Source: Acidimicrobiia bacterium (GTDB lineage: Bacteria; Actinomycetota; Acidimicrobiia; Acidimicrobiales; AC-14). From it: a stretch of 12,918 nt of DNA. A program made the position numbers and the translations under genes. The notes below the pieces were generated by a model, which had not been told where the DNA came from, did not search any database, and was given only the letters and a program-made list of their open reading frames with translations. Shown here piece after piece: positions 1-8,410 of this stretch (positions are counted from its first letter, which is position 1; every line of letters starts with the position of its first letter). The stretch is from assembly GCA_019243595.1 (NCBI GenBank), contig JAFAUA010000131.1, positions 1-12,918 of the forward strand, given 5' to 3'.

Positions 1-496
1 TCGCGCCCGCCTTACGCAGGCCATCGCCCCGTTCGGCCCGACGTTCGTCGTCGTGGCGCCCGACAAGCCGAACGACGTCGTGAACTTCGGACGCGTCCAG
101 AGCCTGCCGTTGGTCCTGGCCGGCCTCCTCGCTGCGCTCGCGGCGGCCACGATCGGGCACCTGCTCGTCACGTCGATCCGCCGGCGCGGCCGCGACCTCG
201 CCATCGTCAAGACGCTGGGATTCGTGCCTCGTCAGGTGCGCACCGCGGTGGCGTGGCAGGCGACGACGCTCGCGGTCGTCGCCATGGCGATCGGTTTGCC
301 GCTTGGCGTTGCGGCTGGCCGGTGGGCGTGGATCGTGTTCGCCCGCAGCATCGGCATCGTGCCCGCACCGGAGGTGCCCATCCTCGTTCTGCTGCTGGTT
401 GTGCCGGGGACCGTGGTCGTCGCCAACCTCGTCGCCGTCGTGCCCGGTGAACTGGCGGCCCGACTCCGTCCCGGTCGGGCGTTGAGGGCCGAGTGA
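1..496 (+). CDS. FtsX-type ABC transporter permease, C-terminal part (5' truncated by window)
   Basis: The reading frame is open from base 2 and runs to TGA at 494-496, giving about 164 residues; a GTG at 53 is probably internal because the frame continues upstream. Three hydrophobic segments are visible: one beginning LPLVLAGLLAALAAATIG, one around TTLAVVAMAIGLPLGVAAG, and one around VPILVLLLVVPGTVVVANL. Between the first two lies a basic cytoplasmic stretch reading RRRGRDLAIVKTLGFVPRQV, typical of the last domain of FtsX/MacB-type permeases, where 'KTLGF' and the following region contact the ATPase. The end, ARLRPGRALRAE, is also typical of this family. It would be the membrane subunit of an ABC exporter or lipoprotein-handling complex; the substrate and ATPase partner lie outside the window. 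The family assignment is firm and the specific function unknown. Confidence 0.88.
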   Translation, partial: RARLTQAIAPFGPTFVVVAPDKPNDVVNFGRVQSLPLVLAGLLAALAAATIGHLLVTSIRRRGRDLAIVKTLGFVPRQVRTAVAWQATTLAVVAMAIGLPLGVAAGRWAWIVFARSIGIVPAPEVPILVLLLVVPGTVVVANLVAVVPGELAARLRPGRALRAE

Positions 497-530
497 TGCG
501 TAGACGCCTCATTGCTGCTGTGCTGAGATC

Positions 531-534
531 GGAG
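531..534 (+). promoter_or_regulatory. Ribosome binding site of the histidine kinase
   Basis: GGAG lies 10 nt before the ATG at 545 and supports that start. It is the clearest Shine-Dalgarno-like site at a gene start in the window; several other genes have none. The 48 bp between the permease stop and this start hold no clear promoter, so co-transcription with the permease gene is possible. Confidence 0.55.
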
Positions 535-544
535 TAGAGAAACC

Positions 545-2722
545 ATGGCAACCGCGCTCGAACGTGTGATGTCCGGCCCCGCACCGGCTGAGGTCGTGAA
601 AGAGCACAGGTCGCGCTCGGCGGCGCTCCTGTACGGACCGCTTGGCGTCGTGCTGGCGGCCGGCGGTGCCATCGCGGCCCGCGATGCGAACGGACAGGTG
701 GGCCAGTGGGTGCGCGTCGGGCTCGTCGTGGTGTGGGCGATCGCCGGCATGGTCGCGACCAGACGCAAGGCCCAGGAGCGCATCGGCCCCCTCTCGCTAC
801 GGGCAACCGCGATCGGCGCGGCCGGCAGCGTGTGCGCGTCGCTGCTGTCGGCGAACGGTCACGGCACGCACCTCTCCTCTGCGGTCGTCGATCTGCTGGA
901 GCTCATCGAGTGCCTGGCGGTCGGGGTGCTGCCCATTGCGGCCATGCACGTCGTTCTCGGTCTGCCCGACGGCTCCTGCCGGGTCGCGCGGTGGTCGCTC
1001 ATCGGCGGGTACCCGCTGGGTGCAGTGGTCGGTGTGCTGTTGTGGACCCAGCGGCCCGGGATCCCGCTATGGCCTGTCGTCATCGAGTCACTGCTGGCGG
1101 TGATCGTGGGCTTCGCCGGCTCTAACCACCGCTACCGCCGGTCGACCGGCGTCGAGCGCCAGCGCATGCAGTGGTTCGGCTGGGCCACGGCTGTCGGCGT
1201 CGAGATCACGCTGATCGTCCTGGCCCTGCGCGTGCTTACCGGCTGGCCGCCCCATGTCGGCGTCGTCTGCGCCGCGGCGACGCTGCCGCTGCCCGTCGCG
1301 CTGATGGTCGGGTCGTCGAACAAGCTGATCGGCCGGATCGACCGGCTGCTGGCCCAGACGGTGTCGATCGCCGGACTCAGCTTCGTTGTGGTCGCCGTCT
1401 ACCTCGTGATCGTCCTCGGCCTCGGACGGGTGCCGACCAAGGACGAGCGATCGCTGCTGGTGCTCTCGATGGTCGCCGCCGCTGTTGCCGCCGCCTTGTA
1501 CCTGCCGACACGGGAGCGCCTCGGGCGTTTCGCCAACCGCCTCGTGTACGGCGAGCGTGAGGCTCCCGACATGGTGCTGCGCACGTTCGGCAGCCGCCTG
1601 TCGCGCGCCATTCCTCTCGATGAGCTCCTCCTTCAGGTCGCCGAGAGCCTGCGGAAGACCCTGGCTCTCAGCAGCGCCGAGGTGTGGACGGGGTCGGGCG
1701 GGAGGCTGGAGCGCAGCGTCTCGGTGCCCGACACGAAGCGGGCCACTCTCACGCTGTCGCCCGACGAGGAGACCGTCGTCGCCCGCGCCGGTGTCTCCGG
1801 CGTCGCCTGGCTCCAGGTGTGGCTGCCACAGTTGCTCGCGGGGCGTGAGAAGGCGGTCGTGCGCGTCGCGCCGATCACCCACTCGGGCCAGCTGCTGGGC
1901 CTGATCGCAGCCGTGCGTCCGCCGAACGGCGACGCCTTCCGCACCGACGACGAGACCGTGCTCGCCGAGCTCGCCCGCCAGGTCGGACTGGCGCTGCACA
2001 ACGTGCAGCTCGACTCCGCCCTGCAGGCATCGCTCGACGAGGTCCGGCGCCAGGCCGAAGAGCTGCGTGCTTCGCGCGCCCGCATCGTCGCCGCGTCCGA
2101 CGCCGCCCGCCGACAGATCGAGCGCAACCTGCATGACGGTGCCCAGCAGCACCTGGTGGCGCTCGCCGTGAACCTGCGCCTGGCCCGCCAGCTCGCCGAA
2201 CAGGACCCCGATACGTCCAAGGCCATGCTCGACCAGCTGGCGCACGACCTGCAGGAGGCGGTGCAGCAGCTGCGCGACCTGGCCCATGGCATCTACCCGC
2301 CGCTGCTGATGGACCGCGGCCTCGTCGAGGCGCTGCAGGCGGCGGCCGGCCGGGCGGCCCTGCCCACCGACGTGGTCGCCGAGGAGCTCGGCCGCTTCAC
2401 GCCCGACATGGAGGCCGCCGTCTACTTCTGCTGCATGGAGGCCCTCCAGAACGCGGGCAAGCATGCGGGGGAGGGCGCCACGGCGACCATCCGCGTCTGG
2501 AAGGAGGAGGGCGCCCTGCTCTTCGAGGTGGCCGACAACGGGGCGGGCTTCGACCCTGCGTCGCGCCCGAATCTGGGCGCCGGCTTCGTCAACATGAGCG
2601 ACCGGGTGGGATCGATCGGCGGCAGTCTCAAGGTGCAGTCGGCGCCCGGCAAGGGCACCAAGATCTCGGGTCGTATCCCGGTGACCGACGCCCAGGTCCC
2701 GGTGGCCCCGGCGGCCGTCTGA
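545..2722 (+). CDS. Membrane-bound sensor histidine kinase, NarL-type (GAF, HisKA_3, HATPase_c)
   Basis: This 725-residue protein has roughly eight to ten hydrophobic segments in residues 25-330, a GAF-like domain at about 345-490, a coiled-coil linker at about 494-520, a HisKA_3 dimerisation domain and a C-terminal ATPase domain. The phosphoacceptor is H530 in RNLHDGAQQHL, the hallmark of the NarL/DegS kinase class. The N box is EALQNAGKHA with N636, the G1 box is D664-x-G666-x-G668, and a glycine-rich G2 segment lies near residues 678-681. It would sense a signal through its membrane region or GAF domain, autophosphorylate and pass phosphate to a response regulator, most likely the two encoded convergently on the minus strand; its stop is only 6 bp from the end of the nearer one. 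The ATG start is supported by GGAG upstream. The signal is unknown. Confidence 0.93.
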   Translation: MATALERVMSGPAPAEVVKEHRSRSAALLYGPLGVVLAAGGAIAARDANGQVGQWVRVGLVVVWAIAGMVATRRKAQERIGPLSLRATAIGAAGSVCASLLSANGHGTHLSSAVVDLLELIECLAVGVLPIAAMHVVLGLPDGSCRVARWSLIGGYPLGAVVGVLLWTQRPGIPLWPVVIESLLAVIVGFAGSNHRYRRSTGVERQRMQWFGWATAVGVEITLIVLALRVLTGWPPHVGVVCAAATLPLPVALMVGSSNKLIGRIDRLLAQTVSIAGLSFVVVAVYLVIVLGLGRVPTKDERSLLVLSMVAAAVAAALYLPTRERLGRFANRLVYGEREAPDMVLRTFGSRLSRAIPLDELLLQVAESLRKTLALSSAEVWTGSGGRLERSVSVPDTKRATLTLSPDEETVVARAGVSGVAWLQVWLPQLLAGREKAVVRVAPITHSGQLLGLIAAVRPPNGDAFRTDDETVLAELARQVGLALHNVQLDSALQASLDEVRRQAEELRASRARIVAASDAARRQIERNLHDGAQQHLVALAVNLRLARQLAEQDPDTSKAMLDQLAHDLQEAVQQLRDLAHGIYPPLLMDRGLVEALQAAAGRAALPTDVVAEELGRFTPDMEAAVYFCCMEALQNAGKHAGEGATATIRVWKEEGALLFEVADNGAGFDPASRPNLGAGFVNMSDRVGSIGGSLKVQSAPGKGTKISGRIPVTDAQVPVAPAAV

Positions 2723-2728
2723 GGCTGC

Positions 2729-3154
2729 CTAGATCTGCCCTGCCTGGGGCGCGTCGCCGTTGGGCCCCGAGCCGTCCCAGGTGCTGCGCAGGATCTGGGG
2801 CCCGAACTCGTCCTTGTTGATGTAGGCGGCGGCACCGCTGGTGAGGGCGTCGGACGGCAGGTCGTCGCGGGGATAGGTCGACAGGAGCACCACGCAGACG
2901 TCGGGGTGGGCCTCGTGGATTCGATGGGCGGCCTCGATGCCGTTGATTCCCGGCATGTTGATATCCATCAGCACGAGCCGAGGCTGCAGGGCATCGACCT
3001 GGGCCACGGCGTCCTCGCCGGACTCGGCCTCGCCGATCACCTCGAACCCTGGGGTCACGCGAACGACCGTCTTGGCTGCCATTCTGAACGGCAGCTGGTC
3101 ATCGACGACCAGAACGGAGACGGCCTCGTCTGCCACGGTCCCCCATCGTTCCAT
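2729..3154 (-). CDS. Single-domain response regulator (receiver only)
   Basis: This 141-residue protein is a CheY-like receiver with no output domain. The acidic pocket is D18-D19, the phosphoacceptor is D64 in LVLMDINMPG, the switch residue is in VVLLST, and the conserved lysine is in AAYINKDEF. After the receiver only a short tail remains (STWDGSGPNGDAPQAGQI), so there is no DNA-binding domain. The ATG at 3154 is the first start in the open frame; a GTG at 3136 (VADEAVSVLVVDD) is an alternative and neither has a clear ribosome binding site. It lies 67 bp downstream of the NarL-type regulator on the same strand and converges on the histidine kinase gene. It may receive phosphate from that kinase and act by protein contact or as a phosphate sink; this is inferred from position. 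Confidence 0.85.
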   Translation of the reverse strand: MERWGTVADEAVSVLVVDDQLPFRMAAKTVVRVTPGFEVIGEAESGEDAVAQVDALQPRLVLMDINMPGINGIEAAHRIHEAHPDVCVVLLSTYPRDDLPSDALTSGAAAYINKDEFGPQILRSTWDGSGPNGDAPQAGQI

Positions 3155-3192
3155 TTCGGGCCGCCGGTGCCCATGGTGAGGGCAGGTGTCCC

Positions 3193-3210
3193 GGGGGTGT
3201 GGGTACCCCC
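3193..3210 (-). terminator. GC-rich hairpin between the two response regulator genes
   Basis: GGGGGT at 3193-3198 and ACCCCC at 3205-3210 form a perfect 6 bp inverted repeat with a 6 nt loop. It lies 12 bp beyond the stop of the NarL-type regulator (3222) and before the start of the lone receiver gene. There is no run of T after it on the minus strand, so a classic intrinsic terminator is not supported. It could attenuate read-through into the downstream gene or stabilise the upstream transcript's 3' end. GGGTACCC within the region offers a competing fold. Confidence 0.35.
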
Positions 3211-3221
3211 CCTTACCCCGT

Positions 3222-3890
3222 CTACTGCTGCTTGTCGCCCAGGAAGAGAAGGACGGCCTTGACTCGACGGTGGATCTCGGGCTCCTCGCCGAGGGCCAGC
3301 TTGGAGAAGATCGAGTTGATGTGCTTCTCGACGGCCCGCTCCGACAGGACGAGGGTCTCGGCGATGGCGGCGTTGTTCTTGCCCGACGCCATCTCCGAGA
3401 GGATCTCGGTCTCCCGGGGCGTGAGCTGGCGCAGCGGCGACTCCGCCGCCCTCGAGCGGGCGGCGACGAGGGCGTCGATGATCTTCGGGTCGATGACGGA
3501 GCCGCCACGGGCCACTTCCTGGATGGCGTTCGCCAGCTGTTCGCCGTCGGACACGCGCTCCTTCAGCAGGTAGCCGCGACCGCGGGAGCCGTGTTCGAGG
3601 AAGGCGAGCGCATACTGGGGGTCGGCGTACTGGCTGAGAACGACCACACCCGCGTCGGGCTGCTGCTCCCGGAGGTGGTCGGCGGCGCGGATGCCTTCGT
3701 CGGTGTTCGTGGGGGGCATGCGGATGTCGGTGAGCACGACATCGGGCTTCTCGGCGTCGATCGCCTTGACCAGCGAATCGAGGTCCTCGCACACGGCGAC
3801 CAGGTCGAGCTCGGGCTGAGCGTCGATGAGCTGGCGGATGCCCTCGCGGACCAGGTAGTGGTCCTCGGCCAGCACGACACGGATAGCCAC
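3222..3890 (-). CDS. NarL/LuxR-family response regulator transcription factor
   Basis: This 222-residue protein has an N-terminal receiver domain (about 1-125) and a C-terminal LuxR-type helix-turn-helix (about 155-205). In the receiver, E9-D10 form the acidic pocket, D55 in VVLTDIRMP is the phosphoacceptor, S86 is the switch residue and K110 in GYLLKER the conserved lysine. The DNA-binding domain begins [18 protein letters not shown], with the recognition helix around [16 protein letters not shown]. It most likely pairs with the histidine kinase at 545-2722, since HisKA_3 kinases typically work with NarL-type regulators. The start is GTG at 3890 ([11 protein letters not shown]). There is no ribosome binding site; instead TATCCT ends 6 nt before the GTG, which fits a leaderless mRNA. 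The gene is divergent from homoserine dehydrogenase. Target genes are unknown. Confidence 0.93.
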   Translation of the reverse strand: MAIRVVLAEDHYLVREGIRQLIDAQPELDLVAVCEDLDSLVKAIDAEKPDVVLTDIRMPPTNTDEGIRAADHLREQQPDAGVVVLSQYADPQYALAFLEHGSRGRGYLLKERVSDGEQLANAIQEVARGGSVIDPKIIDALVAARSRAAESPLRQLTPRETEILSEMASGKNNAAIAETLVLSERAVEKHINSIFSKLALGEEPEIHRRVKAVLLFLGDKQQ

Positions 3891-3896
3891 AACTCG

Positions 3897-3902
3897 AGGA
3901 TA
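3897..3902 (-). promoter_or_regulatory. Candidate -10 element for the NarL-type regulator (leaderless)
   Basis: Read on the minus strand this is TATCCT, matching the actinobacterial -10 pattern TANNNT, followed by 6 nt and then the GTG start at 3890. That spacing would place the transcription start at the start codon. No -35 hexamer is evident. It lies 7 bp from the facing -10 candidate of hom. Confidence 0.5.
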
Positions 3903-3909
3903 TGGCCGC

Positions 3910-3915
3910 TACCTT
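3910..3915 (+). promoter_or_regulatory. Candidate -10 element for hom-thrC (leaderless)
   Basis: TACCTT matches TANNNT and is followed by 7 nt and then ATG at 3923. This favours 3923 over the upstream ATG at 3902 as the hom start, since 3902 would lie upstream of the -10 and inside the facing promoter. No -35 hexamer and no Shine-Dalgarno sequence are seen. This is inference from motif and spacing only. Confidence 0.5.
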
Positions 3916-3922
3916 CGTGGCC

Positions 3923-5206
3923 ATGGAGCCGGCCGTCGTCAAGGTGGGGCTTCTCGGCTGCGGCAACGTCGGGGGTGCCCTCGTCGAGCTTGTCGACGAG
4001 CAGCGCGACGCCATCGCCGACCGTACGGGCCTGCGCCTCGAGGTCGCTCGCGTCGCCGTCCGCAACACCGCGAAACAGCGGGCGGTCGAGCTCGGGTCCG
4101 ACGTGCTGACGAACGACCCCGTGTCGGTCGTCGAGGATCCCGAGGTCGACGTGGTCGTCGAGCTCATCGGCGGCATCGAGCCGGCACGCGAGCTGATTCT
4201 CACCGCCCTGCAGAACGGCAAGGCGGTCGTCACCGGCAACAAGGAACTGCTCGCCAACGTCGGCGCCGAGCTCTTCGAGGCGGCCGAGAAGGCGGGCGTC
4301 GACCTGCTGTTCGAGGCGGCCGTCGCCGGCGGTATCCCCCTCATCCGCCCGCTGCGCGAATCCCTGGCAGGCGAACGCGTGCAGCGCATCCTCGGGATCG
4401 TCAACGGCACCACGAATTTCATCCTCACCCGCATGACCGAGGAGGGCTCGTCGTTCCACGAGGCGCTGGCGGAGGCCCAGGAGCTGGGCTACGCCGAGCG
4501 GGATCCCACGGCCGACGTCGAAGGTTTCGACGCCGCGGCCAAGGCGGCGATCATCGCCACCGTCGCCTACGGCGTGCGCGTCGTCGCCGGCGACGTGTAC
4601 CGCGAGGGGATCTCGAGCGTCACACCGGCCGACATCGCCAACACTGGGCGCTTCGGGTACGTGATCAAGCTGCTGGCGGTCACCGAGTCCGACGGCGACG
4701 GCGTCGGTGTCCGGGTGCACCCGGCGATGGTGCCGAAGGAGCACCCGCTGGCGGCCGTTCGCGAGTCGTTCAACGCCGTGTTCGTCGAGGGCGCGGCGGT
4801 GGGGGACCTCATGCTTTACGGGCGCGGCGCCGGGGGACGGCCGACGGCGAGCGCCGTGCTTGGCGACGTCATCGACGCCGCGTCCAACCGCCGCCGGGGC
4901 ACACACGCGGGCCTCGGCGCCTTAGGCAAGGCGCGCATCCGCCCCATCGAGGACCTGTCGTCGGAGTACTACGTCGCCCTCGAGGTCGTCGACGAGCCGG
5001 GCGTGCTCGCCGCCGTCGCCGGAGTGTTCGGAGACCACCGCGTGTCCATCAACCACGCTTATCAGGAGGGCATCGGCAAGGACGCCCGCCTCATCGTGAT
5101 CACCCACAGGGCTGTCGAGCGGGACATGCAGGCGACGCTGAAGGACCTGCGCGACCTCGATGTCGTCGACCGCGTCGGCAGCCTGCTCCGCGTGGTGGGG
5201 CAGTAG
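3923..5206 (+). CDS. hom: Homoserine dehydrogenase
   Basis: It reduces aspartate semialdehyde to homoserine with NAD(P)H, the branch point toward threonine and methionine. From ATG 3923 the protein has 427 residues, a normal length for single-function enzymes with an ACT domain. The nucleotide-binding motif is [10 protein letters not shown] (G12, G14, G17), followed by VELIGG and TGNKELLA (K107). The catalytic half carries VNGTTNFIL (N161-N165) and [17 protein letters not shown], where D203 and K207 match the Asp/Lys pair of the active site. A C-terminal ACT domain starts near residue 348 ([18 protein letters not shown]) and probably mediates threonine feedback. An in-frame ATG at 3902 would add seven residues, but the promoter-like TACCTT at 3910 favours 3923. 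thrC follows after 2 bp, so the two are surely co-transcribed. Confidence 0.96.
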   Translation: MEPAVVKVGLLGCGNVGGALVELVDEQRDAIADRTGLRLEVARVAVRNTAKQRAVELGSDVLTNDPVSVVEDPEVDVVVELIGGIEPARELILTALQNGKAVVTGNKELLANVGAELFEAAEKAGVDLLFEAAVAGGIPLIRPLRESLAGERVQRILGIVNGTTNFILTRMTEEGSSFHEALAEAQELGYAERDPTADVEGFDAAAKAAIIATVAYGVRVVAGDVYREGISSVTPADIANTGRFGYVIKLLAVTESDGDGVGVRVHPAMVPKEHPLAAVRESFNAVFVEGAAVGDLMLYGRGAGGRPTASAVLGDVIDAASNRRRGTHAGLGALGKARIRPIEDLSSEYYVALEVVDEPGVLAAVAGVFGDHRVSINHAYQEGIGKDARLIVITHRAVERDMQATLKDLRDLDVVDRVGSLLRVVGQ

Positions 5207-5208
5207 CG

Positions 5209-6252
5209 ATGCCCGTCGGCTGGCGTGGCCTCATCGAGGAGTACCGGTCGTTCCTGCCGGTCAGCGCCGATACGCCGGTCGTCACGCTCGCCGAGGGCGG
5301 CACGCCGCTTCTCCCGGCGCCCCGCCTGTCCGAGCGCATGAACGCGCGCGTCTTCCTCAAGTACGAGGGCCTGAATCCCACCGGTTCCTTCAAGGACCGG
5401 GGAATGACAATGGCGATTTCCAAGGCCGTCGAAGACGGCGCCAAGGCCGTCGTGTGCGCGTCCACCGGCAACACCTCGGCGTCGGCCGCGGCCTACGCGG
5501 CCCGCGCCGGCCTGACGTGCGCGGTGCTCATCCCCGAGGGCCACATCGCCTTGGGGAAACTGGCCCAGGCGCTGATCCACGGGGCCAAAGTCCTCCAGGT
5601 GCGCGGCAACTTCGACCAGGCGCTGACGATCGTGCGAGAGCTCGGCGACAACGCGCCGGTCACGGTGGTGAACTCCACGAACCCCTTCCGGCTCGAGGGC
5701 CAGAAGACGGCGTCGTTCGAGATTGTCGACGTCCTCGGCGAGGCGCCCGACTACCACTGCATCCCGGTCGGCAACGCCGGCAACATCACCGCCTACTGGA
5801 AGGGCTACCGCGAGTACCAGGACGCGGGCCGGCTCACGAAGCTCCCGAAGATGGTCGGCTTCCAGGCTGCGGGCGCCGCGCCGCTGGTCCTCGGGCACAA
5901 GGTCGAGAACCCCGACACCATCGCCACCGCCATTCGCATCGGCAATCCCGCCTCGTGGTACGGCGCCACCGCGGCGGCGTCCGAGTCCGGCGGTGGCATC
6001 CACTCGGTCACCGACGAGCAGATCCTCGAGGCCTACCGGTTCCTGGCGTCGGAGGAATCGGTGTTCTGCGAGCCTGCGTCGGCGGCGTCGGTCGCCGGGC
6101 TGCTGTCGGTCGGCGTGCCGGAAGGATCGACCGTCGTGTGCGTGCTCACCGGGCACGGGCTGAAGGACCCCGATCGCGCCATCGCCGAGGTGGCGGTGCC
6201 GTCGGCGGTCGATGCCGACTACGGCGCCATCCGGGCCGAGCTGGGGCTCTAA
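5209..6252 (+). CDS. thrC: Threonine synthase
   Basis: This PLP enzyme converts O-phosphohomoserine to threonine. It has 347 residues, the usual size for the short bacterial class. The substrate-binding start [13 protein letters not shown] is followed by the PLP motif [11 protein letters not shown], with K62 the Schiff-base lysine. [17 protein letters not shown] follows, and the phosphate-binding loop [14 protein letters not shown] lies mid-protein. The ATG at 5209 lies 2 bp after the hom stop, with only weak purine-rich sequence (GGGGCAG) upstream, so translation is probably coupled. In many actinobacteria thrB follows thrC; here the next gene is instead a DUF2419 protein overlapping the end of thrC. 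O-phosphohomoserine must therefore come from a kinase encoded elsewhere, perhaps the ApgM-like protein at 10739-11878. Confidence 0.96.
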   Translation: MPVGWRGLIEEYRSFLPVSADTPVVTLAEGGTPLLPAPRLSERMNARVFLKYEGLNPTGSFKDRGMTMAISKAVEDGAKAVVCASTGNTSASAAAYAARAGLTCAVLIPEGHIALGKLAQALIHGAKVLQVRGNFDQALTIVRELGDNAPVTVVNSTNPFRLEGQKTASFEIVDVLGEAPDYHCIPVGNAGNITAYWKGYREYQDAGRLTKLPKMVGFQAAGAAPLVLGHKVENPDTIATAIRIGNPASWYGATAAASESGGGIHSVTDEQILEAYRFLASEESVFCEPASAASVAGLLSVGVPEGSTVVCVLTGHGLKDPDRAIAEVAVPSAVDADYGAIRAELGL

Positions 6253-7165
6253 CAGCACGCGTTTGGGAGTCGCGGAGGTCTTCGGCCCCGATGACGTGCG
6301 CGCCGCCTGCGCGTTCGTCGCCGAGCGGGCCGCGCTCGTGCGCATCGACGACGCGGCGCTCGAGAACTTGGCGCAGTCGGTCCGGTCGGAGCCGGTTGCC
6401 GAGCCCGACCGGTTGGACGTTGACTTCGCGTTGACGTTCAACGCGGTCAACTTCGGATCGGGCTGGCACCCGTACATGTCGAAGCTCCGCGGCAAGTCGG
6501 GAAACGTCACCCTGTCGACGTTGCTCCGCAAGCGCTTCGACGCCGACGGTGCCTTCACGGCGGCGGAGCTGGCCCGGGTGACGGCCGACGACTGCGCGCG
6601 CGTGTTCGGCCAGCACCTGCACCCACCGGTGGACGAGCTCATGGGGCTCTTCGCCCAGTCGTGGAACGACCTCGGCCGCTTCCTCCTCGACCGTTTCGAC
6701 GGGTCGTTCTCGGGCCTTGTCGAGTCGGTCGGCGATTCTGGTGTGCGGCTGGTGGCGCTCCTGCAGGAGATGCCGATGTACCGGGACGTTGCCTCCTACT
6801 CCGGGCGTGCGGTCCCGCTGCTGAAGCGGGCCCAGATCAGCGCGTCGGACATCGGCGGCTTCGCGGATCTGAACACACTGACGTTGTTCGCCGACAACCT
6901 CATCCCACACGTCCTCCGCATCGAAGGCGTGCTCGTGTTGGACGACGACCTGGCAGCCGACATAGACGCCCAGCGTCTCCTCGAGCCCGGCGGGCAGGCC
7001 GAGACCGAGTTGCGCGCCGTGGCCGTCCACGCCGTCGAGCGCATGGTCGCCGAGCTTGACGGCGCGGTCGCGGCCCGCCAGCTCGACAACCTCCTCTGGC
7101 GCCGCGGGCAGGAACCGCGGTTCAAGGCGACGCCCAGACCCCGCGCCCGAACGATCTATTACTGA
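6212..7165 (+). CDS. DUF2419 / Qng1-like queuosine salvage nucleosidase
   Basis: Residues resemble the DUF2419 family (human QNG1/C9orf64), which cleaves queuosine 5'-phosphate to release the base queuine for tRNA modification. Visible family features are [10 protein letters not shown] (76-85), a central [18 protein letters not shown] segment, [19 protein letters not shown] with D228 in the expected conserved position, the [11 protein letters not shown] helix, DNLLWRRGQ, and an RTIYY C terminus. The length (317) is usual. The start is uncertain: ATG 6212 overlaps thrC by 41 nt, while TTG 6263 lies just after the thrC stop; neither has a good ribosome binding site. The gene probably shares the hom-thrC transcript. 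It ends with a 7 bp tail-to-tail overlap with the sulfotransferase gene. The family assignment is from recalled motif patterns, and the exact substrate in this organism is inference. Confidence 0.8.
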   Translation: MPTTAPSGPSWGSNSTRLGVAEVFGPDDVRAACAFVAERAALVRIDDAALENLAQSVRSEPVAEPDRLDVDFALTFNAVNFGSGWHPYMSKLRGKSGNVTLSTLLRKRFDADGAFTAAELARVTADDCARVFGQHLHPPVDELMGLFAQSWNDLGRFLLDRFDGSFSGLVESVGDSGVRLVALLQEMPMYRDVASYSGRAVPLLKRAQISASDIGGFADLNTLTLFADNLIPHVLRIEGVLVLDDDLAADIDAQRLLEPGGQAETELRAVAVHAVERMVAELDGAVAARQLDNLLWRRGQEPRFKATPRPRARTIYY

Positions 7166-8397
7166 CGGATGCCGAAGCGGTCCACGTAGAACTGCAGGGC
7201 CTGGCGACGTTCGTCGGCGTCGAGGCCGAACGGCGCCAGGTCGTAGACGACGCCACCGTGGCGGCCGCGTGGGTGCGTCTCCATGAAGTCGTCCATCGCC
7301 GCCCGAACGTCGGATGTGAACGGCTGGCCGGCGATGCCGTAGATGCGCTCGACCATGGCGACGTCGTCGGCCATGAACTCGTCGAAGAGCACGTCGATCG
7401 AGCGGTCCGCGGGAAGCAATCCGCGATCCCGGACGCAGGCCCGCAGCATCGTCTCCAGCCGGTCGGCCCAGTACCCGCCGATGACGGTCGGGTCGACGGT
7501 CTCCAGGTTGAGCCGGGCCAAGTAGGTCATCATCGTCGTCAGCGACTTGGTGACAGCGACCGGATCGCGGTGAGTGACGACGAACGTGGCGTCCGGGAAC
7601 ACGTTCGACAGCGGGCCGAACTGTTCGAGGTGCTGCGGCGACTTGAGCACCCACCGGTCGCCGCCGCGCAGGAACTGCAGGACCTTCAACACCCGCTTCA
7701 AGTACTCATACGCCGGTGTCTGGTCGGTGGCCATGTAGAAGTCACGCCACGTCGGCATCGGCGCCATCGTCTCGAAATACATCGACGAGAAGTCCATGGC
7801 CAGGAGGTTGATCTCCTCGTGCTTCTCGTCGGCCGTCATCTCGTGCATGCGCTTGAAGTACGGCAGCGCCATGTTCACGACGTCGAGGGCGGCGGTCGTG
7901 GCCGCCACGCGCTCGTCGGGTGCGCCCTCGGGGAGCACAGGCTGGACGCTCTCCCAGTAGGGCAGCGAGCGCAGTGCGGGGTCGGCGGAGAGGAGGTTGT
8001 GCAGGTGGGTCGTGCCGGTGCGCGGCAGCCCGCAGATGATGATCGGCGAGCGCACCTCGAGCTCGTCGATCTCGGGATGCCGGCGAAGGAGGTCGTTGAC
8101 CAGGAGCCGGTTGCGCAGAAGCTCGGTCAGTTGGACGAAGGCGGCGGCCTTGCCCGCGGCGCTGAGTACGACGTCCTTACTGAGCGCCGTACACACCATC
8201 TCGAGACGCTCGCGGAAGCCGCCGTCGCCGAAGTCGTCGACGCCCGCCTGATCGATCGCCTCGGACATCAGGGCGTCGGGTTCGAGGGCGATGGCGGCGC
8301 CCATCTCGGCCATCGCCTCGCGAATTGCGGCCGCCTCGTCGGGGAACCGCGGTGCCGGCAGGTCGTCGATGGCGACGGCTTCGGGGCGCTCGGTCAC
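7159..8397 (-). CDS. PAPS-dependent sulfotransferase family protein (Sulfotransfer_3 type)
   Basis: This 412-residue cytoplasmic protein should transfer sulfate from PAPS to an unknown acceptor. The 5'-phosphosulfate-binding loop is CGLPRTGTTHLHNLL (G123-H131), and the 3'-phosphate-binding region is FVVTHRDPVAVTKSL (H276-D278). Between them lie PYWESVQPVLPEG and WVLKSPQHLEQFGPL, both typical of the bacterial Sulfotransfer_3 group. The GTG at 8397 is the first usable start: in-frame codons just upstream offer no start. It follows the DUF1214 stop by 13 nt without a clear ribosome binding site, so translation is probably coupled. This is the last gene of a three-gene operon. Its stop TAA overlaps the stop of the opposing Qng1-like gene. 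The acceptor could be a lipid, steroid-like or polyketide hydroxyl, but nothing in the sequence fixes this. Confidence 0.9.
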   Translation of the reverse strand: MTERPEAVAIDDLPAPRFPDEAAAIREAMAEMGAAIALEPDALMSEAIDQAGVDDFGDGGFRERLEMVCTALSKDVVLSAAGKAAAFVQLTELLRNRLLVNDLLRRHPEIDELEVRSPIIICGLPRTGTTHLHNLLSADPALRSLPYWESVQPVLPEGAPDERVAATTAALDVVNMALPYFKRMHEMTADEKHEEINLLAMDFSSMYFETMAPMPTWRDFYMATDQTPAYEYLKRVLKVLQFLRGGDRWVLKSPQHLEQFGPLSNVFPDATFVVTHRDPVAVTKSLTTMMTYLARLNLETVDPTVIGGYWADRLETMLRACVRDRGLLPADRSIDVLFDEFMADDVAMVERIYGIAGQPFTSDVRAAMDDFMETHPRGRHGGVVYDLAPFGLDADERRQALQFYVDRFGIRQ

Positions 8398-8410
8398 GAG
8401 GCAGCAGTAC

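Noticed and set aside
1088..2464. 458-codon ORF antisense to the histidine kinase
   Set aside because: It mirrors the codon pattern of a well-supported kinase gene; no motif and no start signal.
3902..3922. Upstream ATG for homoserine dehydrogenase
   Set aside because: It adds MAATFVA, has no ribosome binding site, and lies upstream of the -10-like TACCTT and within the facing promoter; 3923 fits better, though 3902 is not excluded.
3563..4906. 447-codon minus-strand ORF across hom and the NarL-type regulator start
   Set aside because: Shadow of two confident genes; repetitive Arg/Asp/Val-rich sequence typical of GC-rich antisense frames.
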